Assembly: GCF_026547205.1 (NCBI RefSeq)
Contig: NZ_CP106877.1
Coordinates: 2,072,771-2,136,770 of the forward strand
Length of the DNA stretch: 64,000 nucleotides
From: Fervidibacillus halotolerans
GTDB taxonomy: Bacteria; Bacillota; Bacilli; Bacillales; Caldibacillaceae
Direction of reading: 5' to 3'
Under the pieces are notes generated by a model that searched no databases, had not been told where the DNA came from, and saw only the letters and a list, made by a program, of their open reading frames with translations. Positions within the stretch are counted from its first letter, which is position 1. The number at the start of each line of letters is the position of its first letter. The position numbers were made by a program, and so were the translations under genes. Below are positions 30,387 to 39,518 of this stretch, piece after piece.

Positions 30387-30430
30387 AAAAAAGAGGTTGC
30401 CTCGGACTGAGTGGACCGAGGTTCCTCCCT
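30387..30430 (-). terminator. Intercistronic terminator within the amino acid ABC operon
   Basis: Minus strand GGGAGGAACCTCGG pairs with CCGAGGCAACCTC and ends in six T residues, between the binding-protein gene and the permease gene. It should let most transcripts stop after the binding protein, giving it excess expression over the membrane subunits. Confidence 0.82.
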
Positions 30431-30478
30431 TTTCATTTGAAAATTTGTACAAAAATTTTTTCCATCAAATCCAAAACT

Positions 30479-31264
30479 TTATTTCAAAACTTTATCGACA
30501 CCGAACCATTTGATCGATATTTCTGCACTTGTTCCGTCCTCATTCATTTGATCTAAGGCAGCTTGTAATTCTTCAAGTAGTTTTTCATTTCCTTTTTTCA
30601 CTCCGACACCGTATTGTTCCGGAGCTAGTGCTTCATCCAACACTTTATACGTATCCTCTTCCTTCGTCATATAATAATCGATAACGACTTCATCGATTAC
30701 AACCGCATCGATCCGGCCGGTTTTTAAATCATTTAATGCAAGTACATTGTTGGCAAACTCGGTGATTTCTCCCACTTCCTCACGAATCGGATTGGCATTT
30801 AATGCATCGAGAGCGGATGATTGGGCTTGTAATCCGACGGTTTTCCCTTTCAAATCATCCAATTCTGTAATATCAGAATCCTTTAACGTGACAATGACTT
30901 GGGCATTTTCCAAATATGGTTTTGTAAATAATACCTTTTTTTTCCGCTCTTCCGTAATCGTATACCCATTCCATATTAAATCAATTCGTCCGCTCATTAA
31001 TTCATTTTCCTTTGTCGACCAATCGATCGGTTGAAATTTGACTTCCTTGCCCATAATTTCCGCTGCTGCCCTTGCCATATCAATATCGAAGCCGACGATT
31101 TCATTGTTTTCATCCCGGAAACCCATCGGTGCAAAGGCATCATCGATTCCGATGACTAACACATCTTTATCCTGATCCTTCTCGGACGATTCAGAATTTG
31201 AACAACCAGCAATAACAAGTCCAATTAATAGAAATGATAAAAGTGCAATTACTTTCCCCTTCAA
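30479..31264 (-). CDS. Polar amino acid-binding lipoprotein of the ABC importer
   Basis: 261 residues from a TTG start at 31264 after GGAGG; the longer frame to 31297 has no site. Signal peptide with lipobox VIAGC (Cys21), then SBP family 3 sequence: VLVIGIDDAFAPMGFRDENNEIVGFDIDMARAAAEIMG and the hinge-region YLENAQVIVTLKDSDI. It binds its amino acid outside and delivers it to the permease. A good sigma-A promoter lies at 31378-31406. Closest subgroup could be ArtP/TcyA-like; not decidable here. Confidence 0.92.
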   Translation of the reverse strand: MKGKVIALLSFLLIGLVIAGCSNSESSEKDQDKDVLVIGIDDAFAPMGFRDENNEIVGFDIDMARAAAEIMGKEVKFQPIDWSTKENELMSGRIDLIWNGYTITEERKKKVLFTKPYLENAQVIVTLKDSDITELDDLKGKTVGLQAQSSALDALNANPIREEVGEITEFANNVLALNDLKTGRIDAVVIDEVVIDYYMTKEEDTYKVLDEALAPEQYGVGVKKGNEKLLEELQAALDQMNEDGTSAEISIKWFGVDKVLK

Positions 31265-31300
31265 TTCATTCCTCCACCTTTCTTTAGTGATCTTCATTGA

Positions 31301-31318
31301 TTATCAAAACATTGATAA
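31301..31318. promoter_or_regulatory. Inverted repeat in the leader of the amino acid ABC operon
   Basis: TTATCAA and TTGATAA form a perfect 7-4-7 dyad located between promoter and start codon. It could be an operator or a small leader hairpin; the regulator is unknown. Confidence 0.4.
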
Positions 31319-31377
31319 GAAGTATGTGTATGTTACTTTAGTCTGCTAATATGATAAATTATTAAATTGATAAAAAA

Positions 31378-31406
31378 ATAATAACACAGGTAATTCCACG
31401 TGTCAA
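31378..31406 (-). promoter_or_regulatory. Sigma-A promoter of the amino acid ABC operon
   Basis: Minus strand consensus -35 TTGACA (31401-31406), 17-base spacer, -10 TATTAT (31378-31383). It is about 110 bases upstream of the TTG start of the binding protein; the leader between them is AT-rich and contains the dyad at 31301-31318. Confidence 0.75.
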
Positions 31407-31502
31407 CAAAAATCTTTCATTTATTATCGAACTAAAGGATTTTTTATTTATTCACCAACCCGATTTGATAAAGAACCGCATTCTTTCGGATTCTCAAAAA
31501 AT

Positions 31503-31530
31503 AAAAAAACGACCGCAAACGCAGTCGTTT
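31503..31530 (-). terminator. Rho-independent terminator of ssrA
   Basis: Minus strand AAACGACTGC and GCGGTCGTTT form a stem with a short GTTT loop, followed by a T-run. It is 44 bases beyond the mature tmRNA 3' end. Confidence 0.85.
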
Positions 31531-31573
31531 CATCTATGATATCAAATGTTAAAATTATGTCGATTTTAAATTA

Positions 31574-31932
31574 TGGAGACGGTGGGAGTCGAACCCACGT
31601 CCAGAGACATCGCCACTTAGACGTCTACGAGCGTAGTCGATATATTCAATTTTCGCAATTACGTCGGCCTATCGACGGGCTTCGGTAATGCTAGTCTGAT
31701 TGATCTCTTCCTTCGCCCTCAGACGGCGGGCAACCGGCGTATCCCACTACAATGAGTCCCTGACCCTCCACGTGGGAGATGGAAGGAGGAACAGCCTCGA
31801 CTGGTTATTAAGCAGCGAGAGCTAAGTTATTGTTAGTTTTGCCATTTATTATAGGCGTGGCGTTTTGACGAGTTCGCCGACTCGGCTCGCAGCCCAAGCT
31901 CGATCTGCCCCTGTCGAATCCGAAACGTCCCC
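31574..31932 (-). ncRNA. ssrA: tmRNA (transfer-messenger RNA)
   Basis: About 359 nt. The 5' end GGGGACGTTTCGGATTCGAC and the 3' end with T-arm GGGTTCGACTCCCACC and encoded CCA form the tRNA-like domain. The tag reading frame at 31805-31843 encodes GKTNNNLALAA followed by tandem TAA TAA; with the charged alanine the tag is AGKTNNNLALAA. This ends in the ALAA degron read by ClpXP. The tag is shorter than the B. subtilis one (AGKTNSFNQNVALAA). It lies downstream of smpB, as is usual. Confidence 0.97.
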
Positions 31933-32056
31933 GTAGATGATTTAAAGCAGATCAATAGAACCACTGTTATTCAATTGGTATCATAATCCCTTTTGCAACA
32001 ATTATATTATACCAAAAACAAACGGAATTTCAAAGTCAATTCTTTCCTTTCTGTCT

Positions 32057-32524
32057 CTACATCTTCTGTTTTTCTCGAAATGCCCGTTCGATCTCCCGCT
32101 TCGCTTCTTTTCTCTTTAAATCTTCCCGTTTATCGTATTTTTTCTTACCCTTCGCTAAAGCAAGCTCCAATTTGGCAAATCCATTTTTTAAATATAACTT
32201 CGTCGGAATCAACGAATAACCTGCTTCCTTCGTTTCACCGATTAGTTTAGCAATTTCCCGTTTATTCAACAACAGTTTTCTCGTACGTAATGGATCATGG
32301 TTGAAACGGTTGCCCTGTTCGTACGGGCTAATGTGCATGTTGTATAAAAATACTTCCCCTTTTTCAATTCGCGCGAAGGCATCCTTTAAATTTACCCGAC
32401 CAGCACGAATGGATTTAATTTCCGTTCCTTTCAGTACGATTCCCGCTTCATACGTATCTTCTACAAAAAAATCATGATACGCCTTTTTGTTTTGTGCGAC
32501 GATTTTTCCTATACCTTTAGGCAT
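32057..32524 (-). CDS. smpB: SmpB, tmRNA-binding protein
   Basis: 155 residues. Binds the tRNA-like domain of tmRNA and brings it to stalled ribosomes for trans-translation. N-terminal [36 protein letters not shown], the GTEIKSIR core, [15 protein letters not shown] and the basic C-terminal tail ([22 protein letters not shown]) that enters the mRNA channel are all typical. ATG after GGGGG. It is separated from rnr by about 1 kb that holds a decayed gene, whereas the two are adjacent in relatives. Confidence 0.97.
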   Translation of the reverse strand: MPKGIGKIVAQNKKAYHDFFVEDTYEAGIVLKGTEIKSIRAGRVNLKDAFARIEKGEVFLYNMHISPYEQGNRFNHDPLRTRKLLLNKREIAKLIGETKEAGYSLIPTKLYLKNGFAKLELALAKGKKKYDKREDLKRKEAKREIERAFREKQKM

Positions 32525-32939
32525 CGTTCATTCCCCCAGTAATGAATAATTTTAGCAGAATGTAAGCGGAAAAACAATATCGCTTTCCAAAACATCTGTG
32601 TCAAGTTTTTTTCTATATTTACGCCTATTTTCCTTTTCAACTGCGATTTTGTCTTTTTTCTAGTGTAAGGGGACAACCTATATTTTAAACGATGGTGGCA
32701 AGTGTCGGCACCCATTCATATTAAATATACTACTCCCATAGATTGGTATATATTTGCGGAATTGTCTCATCCTACGTTTCCACATCTTGAAAAAATCGCT
32801 AGATACTACATTTTTCCGCAAATCATACGGGTACATTATTGTTGATTATTTTTTCTGAAAGTTATGAAAATCATATAAACTCAACCTATTCGTTGATTCG
32901 TATCTGGATTATCCATTCACATCATCCGTTGCGTTAAAC

Positions 32940-33530
32940 GTGAAAAGGATTTTGCTTTTTATTAATGATTATAAGTTTATGTTTTTCCTTCTTTTTATTG
33001 CTTATTATCTCATTCCACAAATTAGTGTATATTTCCCGGGATATTTAAATGCACAAAAAGTCCCCGTAGAACTATTTGGAATCATCTATTTTTTCAATCG
33101 TAGGTATGTACATGTATAAAAAAAGGCTTTCCAAGATGCTAAAGGAATATTTAGTCCTTGCGAGTTTTATTTTTCTCTCCACCGTCTCAAGATTGTGATG
33201 GAAGTTTGGAAAAGCGTATATATATTAGTTTAACCATTTATGCTTTATCAAGAGTGCTCATCGATTCGTTTTGGATGATATTTTCCATCTATTTTAATAC
33301 GATAGCAAATCACCATTTTTTCTGTGAAAGGAATGACGTGTTAGTGATCCATTTTTTGGATTAGTAGTCTATACAAATGATATTTTTATCCTTATATCAT
33401 TACGGGAATTTTCGTTAGTATAAGTGGAATCCCCTATTGTTTAGACATCTATCCATCACAAAAGGGGATAAAAACATATATCCAAAGCAGAACCGTACCA
33501 TCGATGACGGTGTTTCATCGGTTAAAATAA
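32940..33530 (+). pseudogene. Remnant of an MFS-like membrane transporter gene
   Basis: Three frames of the plus strand carry sequential membrane-protein-like fragments. First, 32940-33119 reads VKRILLFINDYKFMFFLLF and continues AYYLIPQISVYFPGYL... to ELFGIIYFFN, then a stop; this resembles helix 1 and loop 1 of an MFS protein. Next, a shifted frame at 33158-33364 contains RIYISLTIYALSRVLIDSFW. Last, 33411-33530 contains GIFVSISGIPYCLDIYPSQK. Together they are only ~590 bases, about half an MFS gene, with frameshifts, so the gene looks truncated and dead. The rest of 32525-33587 shows no intact gene. It interrupts the normally adjacent rnr and smpB. Confidence 0.5.
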
Positions 33531-33564
33531 GAAAACTAACCGATCAACACCGTCATCTTTTTTT
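33503..33564 (+). terminator. Very long hairpin terminator downstream of the MFS remnant
   Basis: GATGACGGTGTT / AACACCGTCATC gives a perfect 12-bp outer stem; ATCGGTT / AACCGAT gives a 7-bp inner stem, separated by a small internal loop; the loop is A-rich. Seven T residues follow on the plus strand. It is also just past the rnr stop on the other strand and could cap rnr mRNA, although that side lacks a T-run. Confidence 0.8.
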
Positions 33565-33587
33565 GATAGAGGGAAATATGAAGGGGA

Positions 33588-35879
33588 TTATCGTTTTTTC
33601 TTTCTTCTTTTTTTCTTCGGTACATTTTCATAAAACTTTTTCTTTTTTCCTTTTTTTTCGCCTTTTACCCTGTTTCCATTTCCATCCCTTTTTTTCGACC
33701 GGGCGTTGACGATCGTAGGTACGATTTTCCGCTCCCGTTTGGCCCTTCCTTTCATGCCGACAACTTCAAAATCAATTGAGCGCTCATCCTTATTCACCTG
33801 TATAACGCGGACGGTAATTTCATCGCCAATTTTAAATACTTTTCCCGTCCTTTCTCCGACCATCGCATATTGTCTTTCATCGAAATGATAATAATCATCG
33901 GTCATATAGCTTACATGGACGAGCCCCTCGATCGTATTCGGCAGTTCGACAAACATACCGAAATTCGTTACCGAGCTAATGATTCCATCAAACACTTCGC
34001 CAACCTTATCTTCCATATATTCCGCTTTCTTTAAATCATCTGTTTCCCGTTCCGCATCCACTGCCCGTCGTTCCATTTTCGAAGTATGTTCTGCAATTGT
34101 TGGAAGTATTTCATCCCACTTTTCCTGGGTTTTTTTGTCCATTTTTCCTTCAATCAGGTACGTACGAATTAGACGATGAACGACCAAATCCGGATAGCGA
34201 CGGATCGGTGATGTGAAATGGGTATAAAACTTTGTTGATAAACCGAAGTGTCCGATACATTCCGGATCGTATTTTGCCTGTTGCATCGAACGCAACATTA
34301 CCGTGGAAATGACCATTTCTTCCGGCTTTCCGTGTACCGTTTCGATGATTTCTTGCAATGCCCGTGGATGAACGTCATTCGCCTTACCTTTTACAATCAA
34401 TCCAAAGTTTGTAATAAATTCAAAAAAACGTTGTAGCTTTTCTTCCTTTGGATTTTCATGGATACGGTAAATAAAAGGCAGATCGAGCCAGTAGAAATGT
34501 TGTGCCACCGTTTCATTGGCCACAAGCATAAATTCTTCAATTAATCTTTCTGCAACAGAACGTTCCCTCAATACGACATCGGTCGGCTTCCCATTCTCAT
34601 CAACTAGAACTTTTGCTTCCTTAAAATCAAAATCAATCGCACCGCGTTCCATTCGTTTTTTTCGAAGAATCGCAGCTAATTGTTCCATCATTTCAAACAT
34701 CGGAACTAAATCCCGATATTTTTCCCGAAGTTGTTCATCTTTCTCAACTAATATTTTATTGACATCCGAATAGGTCATCCGCTCCGTTGTACGAACTACA
34801 CTTTGGAAAATATTATGATTCACCACTTCCCCCTGCTCGGTGATTTCCATTTCACAAGATAAGGTAAGACGGTCCACTTTCGGATTCAATGAACAAATAC
34901 CATTGGATAGCCGATGGGGAATCATCGGAATAACTCGATCGACTAAATAAACGCTCGTTCCCCGCTCATAGGCTTCCCGGTCGATGGCACTTCCTTCGCG
35001 AACGTAGTAACTAACATCTGCAATGTGAACACCGAGTAAATAATTCCCGTTTTCCATTCGTTTAACTGTAACCGCGTCATCCAAATCCTTAGCATCCGCC
35101 CCGTCGATGGTTACAATCATTTCATTGCGTAAATCCCGCCGGTTTGTCAATTCATCTTCACGAATTTGATCGGGAATTTGTCGAGCTTGTCCCATTACTT
35201 CTTCAGGAAATTCCAAAGGCAATCCGTGTTTATAAATAATGGATAGGATGTCCACCCCGGGGTCGTTTTTATGACCGAGGATTTCGACAACTTCCCCCTC
35301 GGCACTGGCACGTCCTTCTGGATAAACGGTAATTTTTACGAGTACTTTATGGCCTTCCACCGCACCCTTCGAGGCATTTTTCGGAATAAAAATATCACCG
35401 TTAAACTTTTTCTCATCCGGAATGACAAAACCGAAATTCGCACTTTCCACATACGTTCCGACGATATGTGTCGTTCCCCGTTCTAAAATCCGGATTACCG
35501 TTCCCTCCGGTCTTTGTCCATGGCTTAATTTTTGCACGCGTACTAAAACGGTATCTCCGTGTAAAGCGTTATTCATTTCTCCTGGTGGAATGAAAATATC
35601 ATCCATTCCCAGCTCGTCGGGGATGAGAAAGGCAAATCCTTTCGCATGACCTGAAAGTTTTCCCCGTACGAGATTCATTTTTTCCGGCAATCCGTACCGA
35701 TTGCTTCGGGTGCGGACGACCATTCCCCTTTCTTCCATATGGACGAGGGTTTTCACAAATTGTTTAAATTCGGCCGCATCCGAAATTTCCATCGCTTCTT
35801 CCAATTCATGTACGGAAAGTGGTTTTGTCGCTTCCTCCATATAATGTAAAAGTCGATTTATTAATTGCTCTTGCTCCAT
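33588..35879 (-). CDS. rnr: RNase R, 3'-5' exoribonuclease
   Basis: 763 residues from the ATG at 35879 after GGGGG. It degrades structured RNA and, with tmRNA/SmpB, the mRNAs of stalled ribosomes. Order of domains: N-terminal winged helix (~1-60), two cold-shock domains (~65-220), RNB catalytic core with the metal-binding motif [17 protein letters not shown]1 domain (~630-715: [34 protein letters not shown]), and a very basic Lys/Arg tail of about 45 residues ending KKKRRKKKR. The tail is longer and more basic than I would expect at minimum for the family. Confidence 0.97.
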   Translation of the reverse strand: MEQEQLINRLLHYMEEATKPLSVHELEEAMEISDAAEFKQFVKTLVHMEERGMVVRTRSNRYGLPEKMNLVRGKLSGHAKGFAFLIPDELGMDDIFIPPGEMNNALHGDTVLVRVQKLSHGQRPEGTVIRILERGTTHIVGTYVESANFGFVIPDEKKFNGDIFIPKNASKGAVEGHKVLVKITVYPEGRASAEGEVVEILGHKNDPGVDILSIIYKHGLPLEFPEEVMGQARQIPDQIREDELTNRRDLRNEMIVTIDGADAKDLDDAVTVKRMENGNYLLGVHIADVSYYVREGSAIDREAYERGTSVYLVDRVIPMIPHRLSNGICSLNPKVDRLTLSCEMEITEQGEVVNHNIFQSVVRTTERMTYSDVNKILVEKDEQLREKYRDLVPMFEMMEQLAAILRKKRMERGAIDFDFKEAKVLVDENGKPTDVVLRERSVAERLIEEFMLVANETVAQHFYWLDLPFIYRIHENPKEEKLQRFFEFITNFGLIVKGKANDVHPRALQEIIETVHGKPEEMVISTVMLRSMQQAKYDPECIGHFGLSTKFYTHFTSPIRRYPDLVVHRLIRTYLIEGKMDKKTQEKWDEILPTIAEHTSKMERRAVDAERETDDLKKAEYMEDKVGEVFDGIISSVTNFGMFVELPNTIEGLVHVSYMTDDYYHFDERQYAMVGERTGKVFKIGDEITVRVIQVNKDERSIDFEVVGMKGRAKRERKIVPTIVNARSKKRDGNGNRVKGEKKGKKKKFYENVPKKKRRKKKR

Positions 35880-36000
35880 TTGTAAACCCCCTTTCTTTTT
35901 ATGTTCATCCAATAATAATATTTTTGAACGAAGAAAAATGGAATATACAGAAACAATCTGACTTTTTTCGTTTCGCTTATTTTTTTACAATGCTGACATA

Positions 36001-36750
36001 TTATTCTTCCCAATTCAGACCGTTTAAAAAGCGTAAAATATCTTCATGCAATTGATCCTTTTCCACATCGATCGTAATGACGTGACCGGATTTTTCGTAC
36101 CATTTTAAAGACTTATCTGGTGACTCCACTTGTTGATAAATAATTTCCGCACTTTCCAAAGCGATCACTTGATCCTTTCTACCTTGGACGACGAATGTCG
36201 GTGCATAAATTAGATCGATATGTTTTCTCACATCGTTAATAAATTGTCCATTTTCTTTCAGTAAATTCCTTAATCCCGTTCGATCGAATCGTTCCATCTC
36301 TTTTTGAATTTGTTCTTCTGGCTTTTTTTCTTTTCGTTTATAGGCGACCGCTTTATCTAAAATGCCATTGTACATTCTTTCTTCACTTTGCAAATACATC
36401 GGTGCACACATTGGAACAATTCCTTTTACCGGTAAAGAATAAGCGAGTTTCAAAGAAAACACGCCTCCGAGGGATAGACCGACTACAGCAATTTCTTCAT
36501 GTCCCAATGATTTTAAATATTCATATGCAGCCATAACATCTTCCCACCAGTCTTCTGGCGTGTAATTGAGCAAATTTTCCATCGGTCCACCATGGCCTCG
36601 ATAAATAGGGGCATGACTCGTATAACCGTTCTTTTCCAAAAATCGTCCGAGCATGCGCACATCAGCACTATCTCCTGAAAAACCATGCAATAATAAAACC
36701 GCCCGTTTTCCTCCATGAAAGGTAAACGGTTTAGGAGAAACAATCTTCAT
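36001..36750 (-). CDS. est: Carboxylesterase (Est/YvaK family)
   Basis: 249 residues, alpha/beta-hydrolase. Catalytic triad by comparison with Geobacillus Est30: Ser93 in GLSLGG, Asp193 in GRKDQV and His223 in SGHVIT. The oxyanion region is [11 protein letters not shown] (residues 20-30). No signal peptide. Hydrolyses short to medium acyl esters in this family. It lies between secG and rnr in the order secG-est-rnr-smpB-ssrA, as in Bacillus; the link to RNA quality control is positional only. Confidence 0.95.
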   Translation of the reverse strand: MKIVSPKPFTFHGGKRAVLLLHGFSGDSADVRMLGRFLEKNGYTSHAPIYRGHGGPMENLLNYTPEDWWEDVMAAYEYLKSLGHEEIAVVGLSLGGVFSLKLAYSLPVKGIVPMCAPMYLQSEERMYNGILDKAVAYKRKEKKPEEQIQKEMERFDRTGLRNLLKENGQFINDVRKHIDLIYAPTFVVQGRKDQVIALESAEIIYQQVESPDKSLKWYEKSGHVITIDVEKDQLHEDILRFLNGLNWEE

Positions 36751-36960
36751 AGGACTTCTTCCTTTCTAATCGATCAACCGTAAGTATAACCTTGTTGAAT
36801 AGGTGAAGGAATTACCCTTCCAATCTAACAAAAACATAGGACATTTGCACATATATTGGTTTTCAGCAAGTTTTTTGAAAATCCAATGATTTTCTATCGG
36901 ATTTTAGCAAAAATTCCATACTAACCGTTTCGAATATAAGTGTAGCGATGGAAAACCGAA

Positions 36961-36992
36961 CAAAAAATCCTGACCTTTTTCGGCCAGGACCT
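36961..36992 (-). terminator. Rho-independent terminator after secG
   Basis: Minus strand TCCTGGCC / GGTCAGGA stem with a GAAAAA loop, followed by six T residues; 15 bases past the secG stop, so secG is transcribed separately from est. Confidence 0.88.
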
Positions 36993-37006
36993 TATCATTA
37001 GTTTCA

Positions 37007-37240
37007 TTATACTCCGAAATAGGCAATCGCGATGGTTATAACAAAAAATAACACGGATAACACGATCGTGATACGTTGTAAAATCAAATCGAGTCCTCGT
37101 GCTTTTTGTTTACCAAACAATTGCTCTGCTCCACCGGAAATGGCACCGGATAAACCTGCACTTTTTCCCGATTGCAACAAAACAACTGCAATTAAACCGA
37201 GACTAACGATCACTAAAAGAACGATCAAAAACGTATGCAA
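37007..37240 (-). CDS. secG: SecG, preprotein translocase subunit
   Basis: 77 residues, TTG start ([15 protein letters not shown]) after GGAGG. Two transmembrane helices at about 3-22 and 52-74 flank a Gly/Ser-rich cytosolic loop containing [28 protein letters not shown], which is the SecG hallmark. Component of the SecYEG channel in the cytoplasmic membrane. Confidence 0.96.
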   Translation of the reverse strand: MHTFLIVLLVIVSLGLIAVVLLQSGKSAGLSGAISGGAEQLFGKQKARGLDLILQRITIVLSVLFFVITIAIAYFGV

Positions 37241-37349
37241 AATGACCTACCTCCCCAAAAGGACATCCATTCTATACTATGTTAGCATAAAATGAAATGG
37301 AAAACAACGTGGATTTTATATTACATCTTTTTCATTGGATTGAATTTTT

Positions 37350-38423
37350 TTACTCGATTATTCCTTCCTCATCGATTGTAACGACCGGCTTAATGGTCAC
37401 TTCCATTTGACTATATTCAGAATCCCACCATTGATTGAAATCAAAATTTCTCGTTTTTGATTTAACGAAATGACCAAACCCGATTGGATCAATTTCCTTT
37501 TCCTGAAATCGTTTAATCAACTGTGTACAATGTTTTTGAATTTCTTTCTCAAACTTTTTTTCAATTTTTTTAATGAATGAATCCGTTAATTTGTTTCCGG
37601 TAAACTCATTAATGGTTCCACCGATTTTTATATGAACGGTTATGTGTAATGGGTCCCGACTTGTCAGTTCAAATCGATTGGTTGAAATAATACTTTGTAC
37701 AGCAGCTTCTTTCCCATCCACTTCAACCCTATGCAATCCATTACTATATTTATCTGCTAAAAGTTTGAAAAAAAAGGATTGTTCGTTGGATACAACATCG
37801 ACTATTTTTCCATATTTTAAAAGTGCAACGCCACTGAGTTCGATTTTTGTTTTACTATTTTGTTTAATTAGTGGTAAATAGGGCGTTTTTCCTTGTTGAT
37901 AAAAATCGCCCATGAACCTTTGTAAATTCGTTTTCGGTAAATCCTCATGACGAATATTATGATCAATAAGCATAGAAATAAAACGGGCATTTCCCCGAAG
38001 TCCATATTCCCCCTTAAATAATTCTTTTGCTTTGTTTTCGGAAATGGCCAAATAAATCCCAGAACCAATTGCCGGATCCCGTTGAAAAGCATCAATTAAA
38101 TCAAGTATTCCCCTTTTCTTTGCCAATTCTAAATCAAAAATGACGATTTCCAAACTACCGAAAGCGATCGGCCGGGCTGCTTGTCGCTCTATATCTTGCA
38201 AAATGGTTTTCATAATTTCTCCAGTAGCAGAATAGGTCACATTTTCCGGCTCTGTTTCCTTTTTATAATCGGGATACAGTATAGTCCCTGTAATATCTCC
38301 ACCTTCTACATAATCAAATCCAATCCCTTCCATTAATATAATCTCATCTAGAATTTCCCGTTCCACACACCCGGAAAGGAGAAGAAAGAAAAATAAAAGT
38401 GTGATCAACTGGATCTGTTTCAC
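37350..38423 (-). CDS. GerAC-type germinant receptor lipoprotein
   Basis: 357 residues from a GTG start at 38423 that overlaps the permease stop (GTGA). Signal peptide with lipobox LLSGC (Cys19), the lipid-modified cysteine of GerC proteins. The family sequence is clear: EIILMEGIGFDYVEGGDITGTILYPDY and LQDIERQAARPIAFGSLEIVIFDLELAKKRG, plus the C-terminal KKFEKEIQKHCTQLIKRFQEKEIDPIGFG. It resides on the inner spore membrane and with the A and B subunits responds to germinants. Which germinant cannot be told. Confidence 0.93.
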   Translation of the reverse strand: MKQIQLITLLFFFLLLSGCVEREILDEIILMEGIGFDYVEGGDITGTILYPDYKKETEPENVTYSATGEIMKTILQDIERQAARPIAFGSLEIVIFDLELAKKRGILDLIDAFQRDPAIGSGIYLAISENKAKELFKGEYGLRGNARFISMLIDHNIRHEDLPKTNLQRFMGDFYQQGKTPYLPLIKQNSKTKIELSGVALLKYGKIVDVVSNEQSFFFKLLADKYSNGLHRVEVDGKEAAVQSIISTNRFELTSRDPLHITVHIKIGGTINEFTGNKLTDSFIKKIEKKFEKEIQKHCTQLIKRFQEKEIDPIGFGHFVKSKTRNFDFNQWWDSEYSQMEVTIKPVVTIDEEGIIE

Positions 38424-39508
38424 TGCTTTTTCACCTTCTTGGCGAACATGGTTATAAAATACAAAATAGGGATAAAACAATAATTTGCAAAAAAGCCAAT
38501 TTTACCTAATAGCTGGGAAACGAAAAGGACCTGACTTCTTTTCATAATCATACTTGTTACGATTAGGACAATCCCTGATATAAAAAGAAGCGCCTGTTTT
38601 TGACGGATGAAAAATATTTGTTTTGCTAATCGACTAGCAATCCATAAACTAATACAAATATTCGGTAAAACGATTAAACACCAAGTCGCTATCCCAATAT
38701 ATTCAAACCGCTCCACAAAGGGTAGGCGTATTATTTTCCACATCGTTAATGTCGGCCAATGATTTTTTACTAATTGGGCTTCCGAAAAATAAGAAAAGGA
38801 CAAAAGGGCTAAATATAAATAGATAGAAATTGTAAATATAATCGCTAAGTAAGCCCATTTTATCGCCTTTTTTGGTTCTTTCAAAAAGGGATAAACAAAC
38901 AAAATACTTTCAAATCCAAGAATGGAAAGGGACATCTGATAACTACCAAAAAACAGCTCTTTAACGGAGTGATCAAATATCGGTAATAAATTTGTAAAAT
39001 CCGCATGGGGAACAGTAAATAAAAACAGTGGAAAAATATACATTGGTAAAAAAAAGGAGAAGAAAGAAATTCCAGCTACCGTCCGAAACCCTCCATACAC
39101 AACATACAAAACGAGTAGAAGGATTACGAGACTGAACCAAAATATGGGTAATTTTGGAAACATCCACACTTGAATCATTTCCACATAATTCCTCAATACC
39201 GTAATCGAAAAAAGTGAAAAATACAACATATAAAACAAACCGATGAGTTTACTTATCCATTTTCCAAGGGAAAAAGAAACAATATCTAGCAAATCCCCTT
39301 CAATTGTTGTAGTCATTTGGACAATCATCCATATTAGGATGATTGTCCCTATTCCATTGATGATGATGGAAATCCATCCATCATATCCTGTCACTTTTAC
39401 CAAATCCCGCTGAAAACTTAATATCCCCACTCCAATTTGAATGGAAGCGACAATATAAAATAACATAAACGGGGCCACTTTTTTTTGTTCTGGAATCGGT
39501 TTATTCAT
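38420..39508 (-). CDS. GerAB-type germinant receptor permease subunit
   Basis: 362 residues from the ATG at 39508 after GGGGAGTGG. Ten or so transmembrane helices of the amino acid/polyamine permease-related GerB family; the start VAPFMLFYIVASIQIGVGILSFQRDL is the family signature, where the germinant pocket forms. It begins 10 bases after the gerAA stop and overlaps gerAC by four bases. Confidence 0.93.
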   Translation of the reverse strand: MNKPIPEQKKVAPFMLFYIVASIQIGVGILSFQRDLVKVTGYDGWISIIINGIGTIILIWMIVQMTTTIEGDLLDIVSFSLGKWISKLIGLFYMLYFSLFSITVLRNYVEMIQVWMFPKLPIFWFSLVILLLVLYVVYGGFRTVAGISFFSFFLPMYIFPLFLFTVPHADFTNLLPIFDHSVKELFFGSYQMSLSILGFESILFVYPFLKEPKKAIKWAYLAIIFTISIYLYLALLSFSYFSEAQLVKNHWPTLTMWKIIRLPFVERFEYIGIATWCLIVLPNICISLWIASRLAKQIFFIRQKQALLFISGIVLIVTSMIMKRSQVLFVSQLLGKIGFFANYCFIPILYFITMFAKKVKKQ

Positions 39509-39518
39509 AACCACTCCC

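Noticed and set aside
33158..33364. 68-codon plus-strand frame as a stand-alone gene
   Set aside because: Better explained as the second piece of the frameshifted transporter remnant starting at 32940; no ribosome site of its own.
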